Source: Methylomonas paludis (GTDB lineage: Bacteria; Pseudomonadota; Gammaproteobacteria; Methylococcales; Methylomonadaceae). From it: DNA of 64,000 nt. The notes beneath the pieces are model-generated. The model saw only the letters and a program-made list of their open reading frames with translations, did no database searches and was not told where the DNA came from. Below are positions 28,993 through 38,949 of the stretch, one piece after another; positions within the stretch are counted from its first letter, which is position 1, and every line of letters starts with the position of its first letter. The translations under genes and the position numbers were made by a program. The DNA lies in assembly GCF_018734325.1 (NCBI RefSeq), contig NZ_CP073754.1, positions 3,100,001 to 3,164,000 of the forward strand, given 5' to 3'.

Positions 28993-31461
28993 TCATTGTT
29001 TGACAAAAACAACAAAACCGCTGGCAGGAACCACGATATTGAGTAGACCTTGGTTGGAAGCGATGGCGGCACCATAATTTCCAATATTTTGTCCGCCATA
29101 AACACTTGCATCGCTATTCAATACCTCACGCCAGCTCGCATCCGGAATTGCCATTAAATCTTTCTGAATGACATAACCATTACTAAAGGCAATATTATTA
29201 AAGCTTGCTACGATAATAATCTGCTCGTCACCGTCCCAACGTTTAAAAGCAATCAGGCGATCATTATTGGACTGGTAGAGAATATCAATATTACGGCTCC
29301 TGATAGACTGAAAGCGGCGACTAAGGCTGATCAAATCCTGATAAAACCGAAACAGCCATTGTCCGTTTCCGACTCGTTCGCCGAGTATGTCTTCCCGATT
29401 CTCCAGAAAATGATCATAGGTATAGGGTTTTTGCGCGCCAATCTCTTCCCCCATAAAGAACATGGGGGTACCGGCAGAAAGTAGAGACAAGCCAAAACAT
29501 ACCCGGCTACGCGCTTCAGCAGCAACTCGGGTCGCACCGATAAGCGGGACATAATTGACAGCCACCACCAAGGTTCGTACAGAACCTTTGTCGTTACCCG
29601 CTTCGTCATGCGATTCCTGATAGACAATTTTTCCATATTGACTGGCATACAATTCACCGGAAAAACTATCCATCTGGAGCGGATCATTCCAGCCATAACC
29701 GGCCTGTTTCAGCAATCGCGCATGACCGCTGCCGCCATCCGCGTCACCAACCAAGCTGTGGTAAAAATTCATATCCCACACTGCATCGAACCCCAGGCCA
29801 CCTTGAGCCGGCAATTTGGTTACAAAATCCTGAAAGGTGTAATCTTCGGCAATCAGCATAACTGTTGGCCGAATCATTCGCAGGGTCCGACTCCATTCAC
29901 GCAGAAATTTTTGTCCGAAAACCCTGGCATTATTGATCAAGCGTCCATCCGCGTGTAGCCAGCTGTCCTGATGAATAGCCTGAGTCAAATCCACACGCAA
30001 GCCGTCAACATGCATTTCCTCAATCAGAAAGGCGGCGGCGCTGGTAAATTGCTGCCGAACTTTTTCTTCCCAAAAGCGCGGCGTATAACCGGTAGAACCA
30101 TTATCAATATAGCCACCCTGACCAGCAGCGGGCCGTTTATCTGGGGGTAATGACGGATCATGTGCAGCTTGTTCATAAGCAGGATAATCGCTTGGCAGCC
30201 CTTCATACCAGTAATAAATATTTTGTACGTGATCGGTTGAATCGTATTGCCACTCGGCCCGATCAGCATTACCATCATAATGGTTGTAGACCACATCCTG
30301 TATTACCGCAATACCGCGTCTATGGCATTCACGGACAAAATGACGATATTTGTCACGCCCTCCAGCGCTTGATTCAACACATAAATGATGTGTGTCACCA
30401 TAACCCCAGCCAATATTGCTGGAAAACTGGGCCAGTGGCAGTAGTTCGACAGCATTTACTCCAAGAGCGACCAGATGATCCAAAAAACTGATCGCATCGG
30501 ATAAATCGCCAGGCTCTGATTTACCAAACCCCAAAGCACCGACATGCAATTCATAAATAACGATGTCCTCCAACCGGGTAGGCACAGCTAAACCTGGGGT
30601 AAACTCAGTAGCCCAAAATTCTTCTGCCGGAATTAGATCAGGTTCATTTCCTGGTGATGTGGAGGCGAAGTTTCTGCGGATTACATCCGGGTCAATAATT
30701 ACACTGCAACTAACTGTTCCAGACAGGCTATCAGCACTACCGGACCAGGTTTGATCATTAGCCGGATTCACAGCCCCCTTGCCAATCTGGCTGCGCGAAA
30801 AAATATCTGTCCGGTAAACCGGATTATTTTGGCCGTTCAAAATACGATACATATAAGGTAAGCTTTTGAACTGCTCAAAATTTAGCACCGGCTGGCTTAG
30901 CCATACACCGTCAGGCATACGGCTAAGCGAAATAACCGGCTGAGCAGAATCTATCCCGGAACCATCATCGGCAATATAACCATTATCTAATGAACCAAAT
31001 ACCACCTCTGCACCTAGCGCATTAGGTGCCCAAACACCAAAGCGCAAGCTGGGAACACTACTACCGCCTAGATAGTATTTATTAGCCCCTAAACAACGTA
31101 AGTTAGTGAAATAATAGCGTTCAATTTGAGTTGACTGCGCGTTATTTAGAGTAAACAGACGATAGCGATCAACCGAATTTACATCTTGAATTTCAGTAGG
31201 AACACCCCAAAAATTACTGCCCTGAGGACCATCAAGCACCACCCCCCACTTAAAAGTCTTACTCTGATCAGCAAGTTCAAACGCAAGTGATGTCGTGAAC
31301 ATAGGACAGCCATCCTCGCCAAGCACTTCCTGCATAACAGACTCAGTCCAATTGTCTGAGTAACGGCCATTAACATCCCAGCTTCCGAAAAGACGCGGGT
31401 TGCGAAAAATAGATCTCTTTAAACCCGTCAAAAATTGAAACTCAATTGCCTGCGTTGCCAT
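28993..31461 (-). CDS. GH13 alpha-amylase-family protein (branching-enzyme-like)
   Basis: An 822-residue GH13 enzyme. About 300 N-terminal residues form beta-rich domains of carbohydrate-binding type (FGVWAPNALGAEVVFGSLDN). The TIM barrel follows with the four GH13 regions: DVVYNHY (near 388), nucleophile in GLRVDLTQAI (near 495), acid/base Glu in LIAEDYTF (near 548), and YQESHDE in place of the usual NHD. The layout (IYELHVGALG, GYGDTHHLCVESSAGG) is closest to glycogen branching enzymes or maltooligosyltrehalose hydrolases. No signal peptide. It may act in glycogen metabolism, but no glg genes lie nearby. Confidence 0.85.
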   Translation of the reverse strand: MATQAIEFQFLTGLKRSIFRNPRLFGSWDVNGRYSDNWTESVMQEVLGEDGCPMFTTSLAFELADQSKTFKWGVVLDGPQGSNFWGVPTEIQDVNSVDRYRLFTLNNAQSTQIERYYFTNLRCLGANKYYLGGSSVPSLRFGVWAPNALGAEVVFGSLDNGYIADDGSGIDSAQPVISLSRMPDGVWLSQPVLNFEQFKSLPYMYRILNGQNNPVYRTDIFSRSQIGKGAVNPANDQTWSGSADSLSGTVSCSVIIDPDVIRRNFASTSPGNEPDLIPAEEFWATEFTPGLAVPTRLEDIVIYELHVGALGFGKSEPGDLSDAISFLDHLVALGVNAVELLPLAQFSSNIGWGYGDTHHLCVESSAGGRDKYRHFVRECHRRGIAVIQDVVYNHYDGNADRAEWQYDSTDHVQNIYYWYEGLPSDYPAYEQAAHDPSLPPDKRPAAGQGGYIDNGSTGYTPRFWEEKVRQQFTSAAAFLIEEMHVDGLRVDLTQAIHQDSWLHADGRLINNARVFGQKFLREWSRTLRMIRPTVMLIAEDYTFQDFVTKLPAQGGLGFDAVWDMNFYHSLVGDADGGSGHARLLKQAGYGWNDPLQMDSFSGELYASQYGKIVYQESHDEAGNDKGSVRTLVVAVNYVPLIGATRVAAEARSRVCFGLSLLSAGTPMFFMGEEIGAQKPYTYDHFLENREDILGERVGNGQWLFRFYQDLISLSRRFQSIRSRNIDILYQSNNDRLIAFKRWDGDEQIIIVASFNNIAFSNGYVIQKDLMAIPDASWREVLNSDASVYGGQNIGNYGAAIASNQGLLNIVVPASGFVVFVKQ

Positions 31462-32013
31462 ATTGATTCCTCAAATTTGGTTAAGAGCATTGCGTTATCT
31501 GGTCTGATATTTTGCTGATAGCGGCAGAACTAATGGCATTGTTTTGGTAATTGTTATCCTGCCTAATGTGTGTGTCAACACTTTTCTGGACGCACACTAA
31601 AGAAGCTAGCTGCAATTGATAACAAGTATTAATTAATAGCATTTGAGTTAGTCAATTACTTAAGAAATAATGATCATACGAGCAGCATTATTTCAGATAA
31701 TTTTTATATTGCTATTTTAATACCACATATTGCTGAATAGCTGTTGATATATCCGCAGTTAAACTAGTTTTTGACTACTGCTGATATTGATAAGGCAACG
31801 GCTTTCATTAACCTGATTAACTTTTTTTCATGATAAGCACTAACAGAAAACAGACTATGTTTAATTTTATTATCAGTTAGTTACTCCAAGCCATCATATT
31901 GATCCTCGATAGCTTTAAAATGCTATCGACCGCTTTTGACTGGTTTTAATATTGCATTTGGCATGATTAATGCGGATTTTTTGCCGCATATTACTTAAAT
32001 GGAGTATTAAATC
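31462..32013. other. 552-base intergenic region before unit 1
   Basis: Divergent region between the GH13 gene and the first surface-protein gene. From 31709 it is shared with 35434-35734. It holds the inverted repeat TCGATAGC/GCTATCGA (31906-31913 and 31922-31929, absent from unit 2) and the sigma-54-like promoter at 31959. No coding frame is supported. Confidence 0.6.
31959..31973 (+). promoter_or_regulatory. sigma-54-type promoter, unit 1
   Basis: TGGCATGATTAATGC fits TGGCAC-N5-TTGC, with GG at 31960-31961 and GC at 31972-31973, the exact spacing needed by RpoN. The block is identical in unit 2 although flanking bases have diverged. Known PEP-CTERM gene sets are often under sigma-54 with the PrsK/PrsR system, which fits. 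A GGAGT ribosome binding site and the ATG lie 40 bases downstream. Confidence 0.7.
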
Positions 32014-32691
32014 ATGCAATTCACCAAGAAATATTTGTTTGGCCTGGCTTTATTGCCCATCGCCATAAATGCCAATGCGGATACGATATATGACAGTCTA
32101 AGTGCTGTCAGCGCAGTTTCTGCCGGATTCAATCTTGTTTCAAACGCCAATTTCGGTCCATTGGCAGATTCGTTTTCGACAGGCGCCAACCCTTTTTCAC
32201 TGACCGATGTCCAACTGGCGCTAACCAGTAATGACTCTAGCACTAGCGGTACGGTGACCGTTTCCCTGGTCAGTGACAATAACGCCTCACTTGGCAGTAT
32301 ATTGGCAACCCTGGGCACTATCAGCGATACCAGCTTGTCAGCTTATACACCAGCCACTGTCGACTTTGCCCAGTCTACCCCTATTCAATTGGCGGCGAAT
32401 ACCCGTTATTGGATAGAAGTGTCGGCGACTGATGACAGCAGCGCAGGCTGGTCTTATACCGCCGATACCACTGGAACCGGGGTGGCAACTGAGTTTAATG
32501 CCAATAGCTTTCAGGTCTATGCCAACGCGGGTGATCCAGCGCTAGCACTGATTAACAATCCCTACCAATTACAGATTAGCGGTGTCACAGCGGTACCACT
32601 ACCGGGAGCCGCTTGGTTTTTCGCAATCGCGATCGGCGCTCTAAGCGCACTGAGACGCCGGCACACTTTTTCTAATGTTAATCAGGCTTAA
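32014..32691 (+). CDS. VPLP-CTERM (PEP-CTERM-like) surface protein, copy 1
   Basis: A 225-residue exported protein: signal peptide MQFTKKYLFGLALLPIAINANA, a Ser/Thr-rich beta-sandwich body resembling the choice-of-anchor proteins (NPFSLTDVQLALTSNDSSTSG, NTRYWIEVSATDDSSAGWSY), and a C-terminal sorting signal VPLPGAAWFF plus hydrophobic segment and LRRRH. Such tails are recognised by exosortase, which would remove the tail and anchor or release the protein. Exosortase is not in the window. It is 13 bases before the sulfatase gene, so both are probably one transcript from the sigma-54 promoter. Confidence 0.88.
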   Translation: MQFTKKYLFGLALLPIAINANADTIYDSLSAVSAVSAGFNLVSNANFGPLADSFSTGANPFSLTDVQLALTSNDSSTSGTVTVSLVSDNNASLGSILATLGTISDTSLSAYTPATVDFAQSTPIQLAANTRYWIEVSATDDSSAGWSYTADTTGTGVATEFNANSFQVYANAGDPALALINNPYQLQISGVTAVPLPGAAWFFAIAIGALSALRRRHTFSNVNQA

Positions 32692-32704
32692 ACAGGGAGG
32701 CTTT

Positions 32705-35206
32705 ATGTTTATTAAAAAACCAGCGCGAGAGCGCACTACCACGCTAGTCGTGACCTCATCACCGCGCTTATTGCCATTATTGCTTGGTATCGTTGCACTT
32801 AGCACCCAATCAGGTGTGACAGCAGCGGCTGATCCGTCAACGGCAGCCTATTATGGATTCGGCGGTACCGTAGCACCTGCCGCAGGCGCATCAACACCCT
32901 GGTGGCCGACCCCTACGCCTCAGGGTACACCGGCGGTGCCCAATCCGCCGGCAGCCAACAATGCGCCCGCTGGAGCACCTAACATTGTGGTGGTGTTGGC
33001 AGACGACTTGGGTTATTCGGATCTAGGCTCATTCGGTTCGGAAATCTCCACCCCTAACCTCGACAAATTGGCGAATAACGGCTTGCGGTTCCGCAACTAC
33101 ACCACCCACTCGTTGTGCTCACCGACCCGTGCGGCATTATTGACCGGCATCAATGGTCATTCGGCAGGTGTGGGGTTTATCGCAGACTCTAACCCTGGTT
33201 ACCCAGGCTATGCCGGCGAAATTCAGCAAAATGCCGTCACTCTGGCGGAAACCCTGCATCTGAACGGCTATACCACGATTGCTACCGGCAAATGGCATTT
33301 GACCCAAGTTGCTGACCGGGTCAAAGATGGTCCTTATAACTCTTGGCCTTTGCAACGCGGCTTCGATAAGTTTTACGGCATTTTAAACGCTGAAACCCAC
33401 CCACAACATCCGGATGCGATCTACGACGGCAACAGCAGAGTCCAGGTCAATCAGTATCCTAACGGTTTCAATACCTCCGATCTGTGGGCCAGCAAAGCTA
33501 TTTCTTATGTTAAGGCGGCGAAAACGGCCAATCCGAATAAACCTTTCTTCCTGTATTTTGCCGATAATGCCGTCCATGCGCCCTTAAATCCGGATCCGGA
33601 TCTATTAGCCGCTGTACATGCTAAAGGCCAGTATTCAGCCGGTTGGGATGCCATCCGTCAAGCCCGTTATCAAAAGCAGCTTAGCTCCGGTTTGATTCCA
33701 GCCAACACCACCTTACCGCCACTTAATCCCGGCGTCTCTTCCTGGAGCGCACTGCCCAGCGATAAGCAGCAACTGTTCACCCGTTATCAGGAAGCGTATG
33801 CCGCCTGGGTAGCCACCCTGGACCGCAGCTTTGGCCAACTTTACAATTATCTGGAAAGCTCCGGGCAGCTGAATAATACCATTATCGTGTTTGCATCCGA
33901 TAACGGCGGCTCTCAGGAAGGCGGCTTGAATGGTACCACTATAGCCCTGGAAACTCTTTTCCTCGCCGGCAACACCAATGTGGCTTTCGATGAAACCCGT
34001 GAGGCGCAAATAGGCGGCCCACAAACTTCACCACACTATCCACTGGGCTGGGCCACGGTGTCCAACACGCCGTTCCGTGGCTATAAGCAACAAACAGTCG
34101 GCGGTGGACGCCGGGTGCCTTTAATCGTGTCCTGGCCGGGTCATATTGCCGACAACGGTAATATTCGCACCCAGTTCACGCATGTTACGGATATTGCTCC
34201 CACCCTGCTGGACATCGCCGGTATTCAACATCCGACGGTTTACAACGGCATACCGACCAAACCCATCGAAGGCACCAGCTTCCGCTATCTGTTGGATGGC
34301 AGCAACCCGGCCACAGCAGCGGAGCAACATACTCAGCAATACTTTGAACTGGCCGGCAACCGGGGTTATTATCTGAACGATGGCACACATGCCTGGTACG
34401 CAGTGACCGAACACACCGCGGGAACAGCCTTCTCGGCTAGCGAATGGCAACTCTACGATCTGAATCAGGATTTTACCGAAACCCAAAATCTGGCATCAGC
34501 CAATCCGTCACAAGTGACCGCTTTGGATAGTGCTTTCACCACGGCGGCATGGGCGCATCAGGTTTATCCACTATTCCAGGGATCCACAGCTATTTCTACA
34601 TCTCAACAGCCAGCTTATTTGGCAAACCGGATCCAACCCATAACCGTAAGCCAAGGCGCATGGGTGGATCAATCCACTATCCTGCCGCTGATCTCACCCT
34701 ATTGGAACCCATACGGCAGCACGGCAGCAGGCGCTATACACACAGCAGGGAACTATAGCATCAACGCCACAGTTAATTATAACGCCGGTAATCAAGGCAT
34801 AATTTTTGCGGAAGGCGGGGATGATTTAGGCTTGGTACTGTATATCCAAAACGGTAACCTGATTCTGCAAAATGTTGCTTTCGGTGTTCCCACTAGTCTG
34901 AATCCGATTCCATTGACACCGGGCACACAGAACATTTCGTTAAATTTTACAGCGGGTGCTCCAACTGGACTAGGCGTCGGCAATGGTTTGGCAACGCTTA
35001 CTGTCAACGGCTCATCCGTTTCAGGACAACTGCCGTCCTGGCTGGTTAGCTTACCGTCTGATTTTGGCGGACCACTCGATGGTTTTGATGTCGGTTTGGA
35101 TCGCCGCGCCCCTGTTTCATGGACGCTGTATAACAAATATGGCACATTTCCCTATACAGGTACCATTAGTCAAGTTACCGTCACACCAGGCGTTTCTCAA
35201 CCCTGA
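32705..35206 (+). CDS. exported arylsulfatase-family protein, copy 1
   Basis: An 833-residue type I sulfatase with an N-terminal export signal (RLLPLLLGIVALST). It has a Pro-rich linker (residues about 60-90), the metal site IVVVLADDLGYSDLGSFG near 94, and the catalytic Cys138 in CSPTRAALLTG, which must become formylglycine. Further motifs are ATGKWHL, FFLYFADNAVHAPL, and FASDNGGSQEGG. A 200-residue C-terminal beta domain (DGFDVGLDRRAPVSW) is typical of large arylsulfatases. No sulfatase-modifying enzyme is in the window. The ATG at 32705 follows GGGAGG; an upstream in-frame start would overlap the previous gene. Confidence 0.92.
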   Translation: MFIKKPARERTTTLVVTSSPRLLPLLLGIVALSTQSGVTAAADPSTAAYYGFGGTVAPAAGASTPWWPTPTPQGTPAVPNPPAANNAPAGAPNIVVVLADDLGYSDLGSFGSEISTPNLDKLANNGLRFRNYTTHSLCSPTRAALLTGINGHSAGVGFIADSNPGYPGYAGEIQQNAVTLAETLHLNGYTTIATGKWHLTQVADRVKDGPYNSWPLQRGFDKFYGILNAETHPQHPDAIYDGNSRVQVNQYPNGFNTSDLWASKAISYVKAAKTANPNKPFFLYFADNAVHAPLNPDPDLLAAVHAKGQYSAGWDAIRQARYQKQLSSGLIPANTTLPPLNPGVSSWSALPSDKQQLFTRYQEAYAAWVATLDRSFGQLYNYLESSGQLNNTIIVFASDNGGSQEGGLNGTTIALETLFLAGNTNVAFDETREAQIGGPQTSPHYPLGWATVSNTPFRGYKQQTVGGGRRVPLIVSWPGHIADNGNIRTQFTHVTDIAPTLLDIAGIQHPTVYNGIPTKPIEGTSFRYLLDGSNPATAAEQHTQQYFELAGNRGYYLNDGTHAWYAVTEHTAGTAFSASEWQLYDLNQDFTETQNLASANPSQVTALDSAFTTAAWAHQVYPLFQGSTAISTSQQPAYLANRIQPITVSQGAWVDQSTILPLISPYWNPYGSTAAGAIHTAGNYSINATVNYNAGNQGIIFAEGGDDLGLVLYIQNGNLILQNVAFGVPTSLNPIPLTPGTQNISLNFTAGAPTGLGVGNGLATLTVNGSSVSGQLPSWLVSLPSDFGGPLDGFDVGLDRRAPVSWTLYNKYGTFPYTGTISQVTVTPGVSQP

Positions 35207-35236
35207 TAGTGTCCGGTTAAGCTAAACCTGACTGGG

Positions 35237-35276
35237 AAGGCCGAGTCAACCGCAAGGCTGGCTCGGCCTTCTTCTT
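35237..35276 (+). terminator. rho-independent terminator of unit 1
   Basis: Stem AAGGCCGAG (35237-35245) and CTCGGCCTT (35262-35270) followed by CTTCTTATTTTC. Lies 30 bases past the first sulfatase gene; the same structure follows the second copy. Confidence 0.8.
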
Positions 35277-35679
35277 ATTTTCTATTCCACACTTTCCAGG
35301 CAAGTACTCATGCAAAGACTTCTTAATATAAGGATAAGCAATGAGAACGCATTTTCTAAACCAGGTTGACCTACCGATATTACCGTAATCTGCTATGCCT
35401 AGTATTTTTAGACTCTAAATGGTATTCGGCACTTTGCTATTTTAATACCACATATTGCTGAATAGGTGTTGGCATATCCGCAGTCAAACCAATTTTGGAG
35501 TACTTCGGATATTGATGCGGCAACAAGTTTCATTAATCGATTAACTTTTTTTATGATAAAAGCATAAAAGAATATCTAATATTTAACATTCATTATCAGC
35601 TGCTTAGCTTACAAAACAGATTAAACTTCAATACCATTAAAAACTATTAGCCGTGGTTTGCCGGCCTCGATCCTTCATT

Positions 35680-35694
35680 TGGCATGATTAATGC
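35680..35694 (+). promoter_or_regulatory. sigma-54-type promoter, unit 2
   Basis: The same 15-base block as in unit 1 (GG at 35681-35682, GC at 35693-35694), again 40 bases before the ATG of the surface-protein gene. Upstream sequence is much less conserved than this block. Confidence 0.7.
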
Positions 35695-35734
35695 GAATTT
35701 TTTGCCGCATATTACTTAAATGGAGTATTAAATC

Positions 35735-36403
35735 ATGCAATTCACGAAGAAATATTTGTTTGGCCTGGCTTTATTGCCTATCGCCATAAATGCCAATGCG
35801 GATACGATATATGACAGTCTAAGTGCAGTTTCCGCCGGATTCAATCTTGTTTCAAACGCCAATTTCGGCCCACTGGCAGATTCGTTTTCAACCGGCGCCA
35901 ACCCGTTTTCACTGACAGATCTCCAACTAGCGCTAACCAGTAATGACGCTAGCACCAGCGGTACGGTGACCGTTTCTCTGTTCAGTGACAGCGACGCGTC
36001 ACTTGGCAGTTTATTGGCAACCCTGGGTACTATCAGCGATACCAGTTTGTCAGCTTATACCCCCACCACTGTCGATTTTGCCCAGTCTACCCCTATTCAA
36101 TTGGCGGCGAATACCCGTTATTGGATAGAAGTGTCTGCGACTGATGACAGCAGCGCCGGCTGGTCTTATACCACCGACACCACAGGCACTGGCGTGGCAA
36201 CTGAGTTTAATGCTAATAGCTTTCAGGTCTATGCCAACGCGGGTGATCCTGCACAAAATTTGATTAACGACCCTTACCAATTGCAGATTAGCGGCGTCAC
36301 AGCCGTGCCTCTGCCGGGAGCCGCTTGGTTTTTCGCTACCGCGGTCGGCGCGCTAAGTGCACTGAGACGTCGGCACACTTTTTCTAATGTTAATCAGGCT
36401 TAA
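35735..36403 (+). CDS. VPLP-CTERM (PEP-CTERM-like) surface protein, copy 2
   Basis: A 222-residue close paralogue of the protein at 32014, with the same signal peptide, body and VPLPGAAWFF tail. It is three residues shorter because a 9-base repeat near the N-terminus (SAVSAVSAGF in copy 1) is present once. Differences are scattered and mostly conservative (for example FSDSDASLGSLL for VSDNNASLGSIL). It is 14 bases before the second sulfatase gene. Both copies look functional. Confidence 0.88.
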   Translation: MQFTKKYLFGLALLPIAINANADTIYDSLSAVSAGFNLVSNANFGPLADSFSTGANPFSLTDLQLALTSNDASTSGTVTVSLFSDSDASLGSLLATLGTISDTSLSAYTPTTVDFAQSTPIQLAANTRYWIEVSATDDSSAGWSYTTDTTGTGVATEFNANSFQVYANAGDPAQNLINDPYQLQISGVTAVPLPGAAWFFATAVGALSALRRRHTFSNVNQA

Positions 36404-36417
36404 AACAGGGAGGCTTT

Positions 36418-38919
36418 ATGTTTATTAAAAAACCTGCGCGAGAGCGCACCACCACGCTAGTCGTGACATCATCACCCCGCTTATTGCCTTTGTTACTGGG
36501 TATCGTTGCGCTGAGCAGCCAATCAGGTGTGGCATCAGCAGCAGATCCGTCTACCGCAGCCTATTATGGATTCGGCGGCACCGTTGCACCTGCCGCAGGC
36601 GCATCAACGCCGTGGTGGCCGACCCCGACGCCTCAGGGAACACCGGCGGTACCCAATCCGCCCGCAGCCAACAATGCACCGGCCGGCGCACCTAACATTG
36701 TGGTGGTATTGGCAGACGACTTGGGTTATTCGGATCTGGGCTCATTCGGTTCGGAGATTTCCACCCCTAACCTCGACAAATTGGCGAATAACGGCTTGCG
36801 GTTCCGCAACTATACCACCCACTCGTTGTGCTCACCGACCCGTGCGGCCTTGTTGACCGGCATCAATGGTCATTCAGCAGGTGTAGGCTTTGTAGCGGAT
36901 TCTAATCCGGGTTACCCAGGCTATGCCGGCGAAATTCAGCAAAATGCCGTCACTCTGGCGGAAACCCTGCATCTGAACGGCTATACCACGATTGCTACCG
37001 GCAAATGGCATTTGACTCAGTTGGCGGATAGATCAAAAGACGGTCCATACACTTCCTGGCCTCTACAACGCGGCTTCGATAAATTTTATGGTTTTTTAAG
37101 CGGCGAAACGCATCCGCAACATCCAGACCTGATCTACGACGGCAACAGCAGAGTCCAGGTCAATCAGTATCCTAACGGTTTCAATACCTCCGATCTGTGG
37201 GCCAGCAAAGCTATTTCTTATGTTAAGGCGGCGAAAACGGCCAATCCGAATAAACCTTTCTTCCTGTATTTTGCCGATAATGCCGTCCATGCGCCCTTAA
37301 ATCCGGATCCGGATCTATTAGCCGCTGTACATGCTAAAGGCCAGTATTCAGCCGGTTGGGATGCCATCCGTCAAGCCCGTTATCAAAAGCAGCTTAGCTC
37401 CGGTTTGATTCCAGCCAACACCACCTTACCGCCACTTAATCCCGGCGTCTCTTCCTGGAGCGCACTGCCCAGCGATAAGCAGCAACTGTTCACCCGTTAT
37501 CAGGAAGCGTATGCCGCCTGGGTAGCCACCCTGGATCGCAGCTTTGGCCAACTTTACAATTATCTGGAAAGCTCCGGGCAGCTGAATAATACCATTATCG
37601 TGTTTGCATCCGATAACGGCGGCTCTCAGGAAGGCGGCTTGAATGGTACCACTATAGCCCTGGAAACTTTACTCCTGGCCGGCAACACCAATGTGGCTTT
37701 CGATGAAACCCGTGAGGCGCAAATAGGCGGCCCACAAACTTCACCACACTATCCACTGGGCTGGGCCACGGTGTCCAACACGCCGTTCCGTGGTTATAAG
37801 CAAGACACCATCGGCGGTGGACGCCGGGTGCCTTTAATCGTGTCCTGGCCGGGTCATATTGCCGACAACGGTAATATTCGCACCCAGTTCACGCATGTTA
37901 CGGATATTGCTCCCACCCTGCTGGATATCGTTGGCATTCAAAATCCAACTGTTTACAACGGCATACCGACCAAACCCATCGAAGGCACCAGCTTCCGCTA
38001 TCTGTTGGATGGCAGCAACCCGGCCACAGCAGCGGAGCAACATACTCAGCAATACTTTGAACTGGCCGGCAACCGGGGTTATTATCTGAACGATGGCACA
38101 CATGCCTGGTACGCAGTGACCCAACATACCGCGGGAACAGCCTTCTCGGCTAGCGAATGGCAACTCTACGATCTGAATCAGGATTTCTCCGAAACCCAAA
38201 ATCTGGCATCGGCCAATCCATCGCAAGTGACCGCTTTGGATAGTGCTTTCACCACGGCGGCATGGGCACATCAGGTTTATCCGCTGTTTCAGGGCGGGTC
38301 TGCGGTTCTTACCGCCAAGCAGCCGGCATATCTTGCCAATCGGATTCAACCCATAACCGTAAGCCAAGGCGCATGGGTGGATCAGTTTGCAATTACTCCA
38401 CTGATTTCGCCTTACTGGAACCCTTATGGAACTGCCACAGCGGCAACGGTTCATTCAGCAGGAAACTACACCATCAATGCCACAGTTAATTATAACGCCG
38501 GCAATAAAGGTGTGATTTTTGCGGAAGGCGGCGATGATTTAGGCCTGGTGCTGTATATCGAAAACGGCAACCTGATTCTGCAAAATGTTGCTTTCGGTGT
38601 GCCAAACAGCCTGAGTCCGATTCCATTGACACCGGGCACACAGAACATCACCTTAAGTTTTACAGCGGGCGCCCAAACCAGTATAGCAAGTGGCAACGGT
38701 TTGGCCACACTTAGCGTGAATGGCACATCTGTTTCAGGGCAATTATCGCCCTGGCTGGTGAGTTTGCCTTCATTTTTCGCTGCTCCGCTGGATGGTTTTG
38801 ATGTCGGTTTGGATCGCCGCGCCCCTGTTTCATGGACGCTGTATAACAAATACGGCACATTTCCCTATACAGGTACCATTAGTCAAGTTACCGTCACACC
38901 AGGCGTTTCTCAACCCTGA
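36418..38919 (+). CDS. exported arylsulfatase-family protein, copy 2
   Basis: An 833-residue paralogue of the sulfatase at 32705, identical in length and with the same Cys138 CSPTR site, metal motifs and C-terminal beta domain. The central part is nearly identical to copy 1, while the segment around residues 205-222 (LADRSKDGPYTSWP) and the last 220 residues carry most differences. Divergence in the C-terminal domain could change substrate or surface binding. GGGAGG precedes the ATG. Confidence 0.92.
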   Translation: MFIKKPARERTTTLVVTSSPRLLPLLLGIVALSSQSGVASAADPSTAAYYGFGGTVAPAAGASTPWWPTPTPQGTPAVPNPPAANNAPAGAPNIVVVLADDLGYSDLGSFGSEISTPNLDKLANNGLRFRNYTTHSLCSPTRAALLTGINGHSAGVGFVADSNPGYPGYAGEIQQNAVTLAETLHLNGYTTIATGKWHLTQLADRSKDGPYTSWPLQRGFDKFYGFLSGETHPQHPDLIYDGNSRVQVNQYPNGFNTSDLWASKAISYVKAAKTANPNKPFFLYFADNAVHAPLNPDPDLLAAVHAKGQYSAGWDAIRQARYQKQLSSGLIPANTTLPPLNPGVSSWSALPSDKQQLFTRYQEAYAAWVATLDRSFGQLYNYLESSGQLNNTIIVFASDNGGSQEGGLNGTTIALETLLLAGNTNVAFDETREAQIGGPQTSPHYPLGWATVSNTPFRGYKQDTIGGGRRVPLIVSWPGHIADNGNIRTQFTHVTDIAPTLLDIVGIQNPTVYNGIPTKPIEGTSFRYLLDGSNPATAAEQHTQQYFELAGNRGYYLNDGTHAWYAVTQHTAGTAFSASEWQLYDLNQDFSETQNLASANPSQVTALDSAFTTAAWAHQVYPLFQGGSAVLTAKQPAYLANRIQPITVSQGAWVDQFAITPLISPYWNPYGTATAATVHSAGNYTINATVNYNAGNKGVIFAEGGDDLGLVLYIENGNLILQNVAFGVPNSLSPIPLTPGTQNITLSFTAGAQTSIASGNGLATLSVNGTSVSGQLSPWLVSLPSFFAAPLDGFDVGLDRRAPVSWTLYNKYGTFPYTGTISQVTVTPGVSQP

Positions 38920-38949
38920 TAGTGTCCGGTTAATTTAAACTTGACTGGG

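Larger units (their letters stand above)
35207..35734. other. 528-base spacer between the duplicated units
   Basis: Holds the unit 1 terminator, about 160 bases unique to this spot (35277-35433), and from 35434 the upstream region of unit 2 with its sigma-54-like promoter at 35680. No coding frame is supported. Confidence 0.65.
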
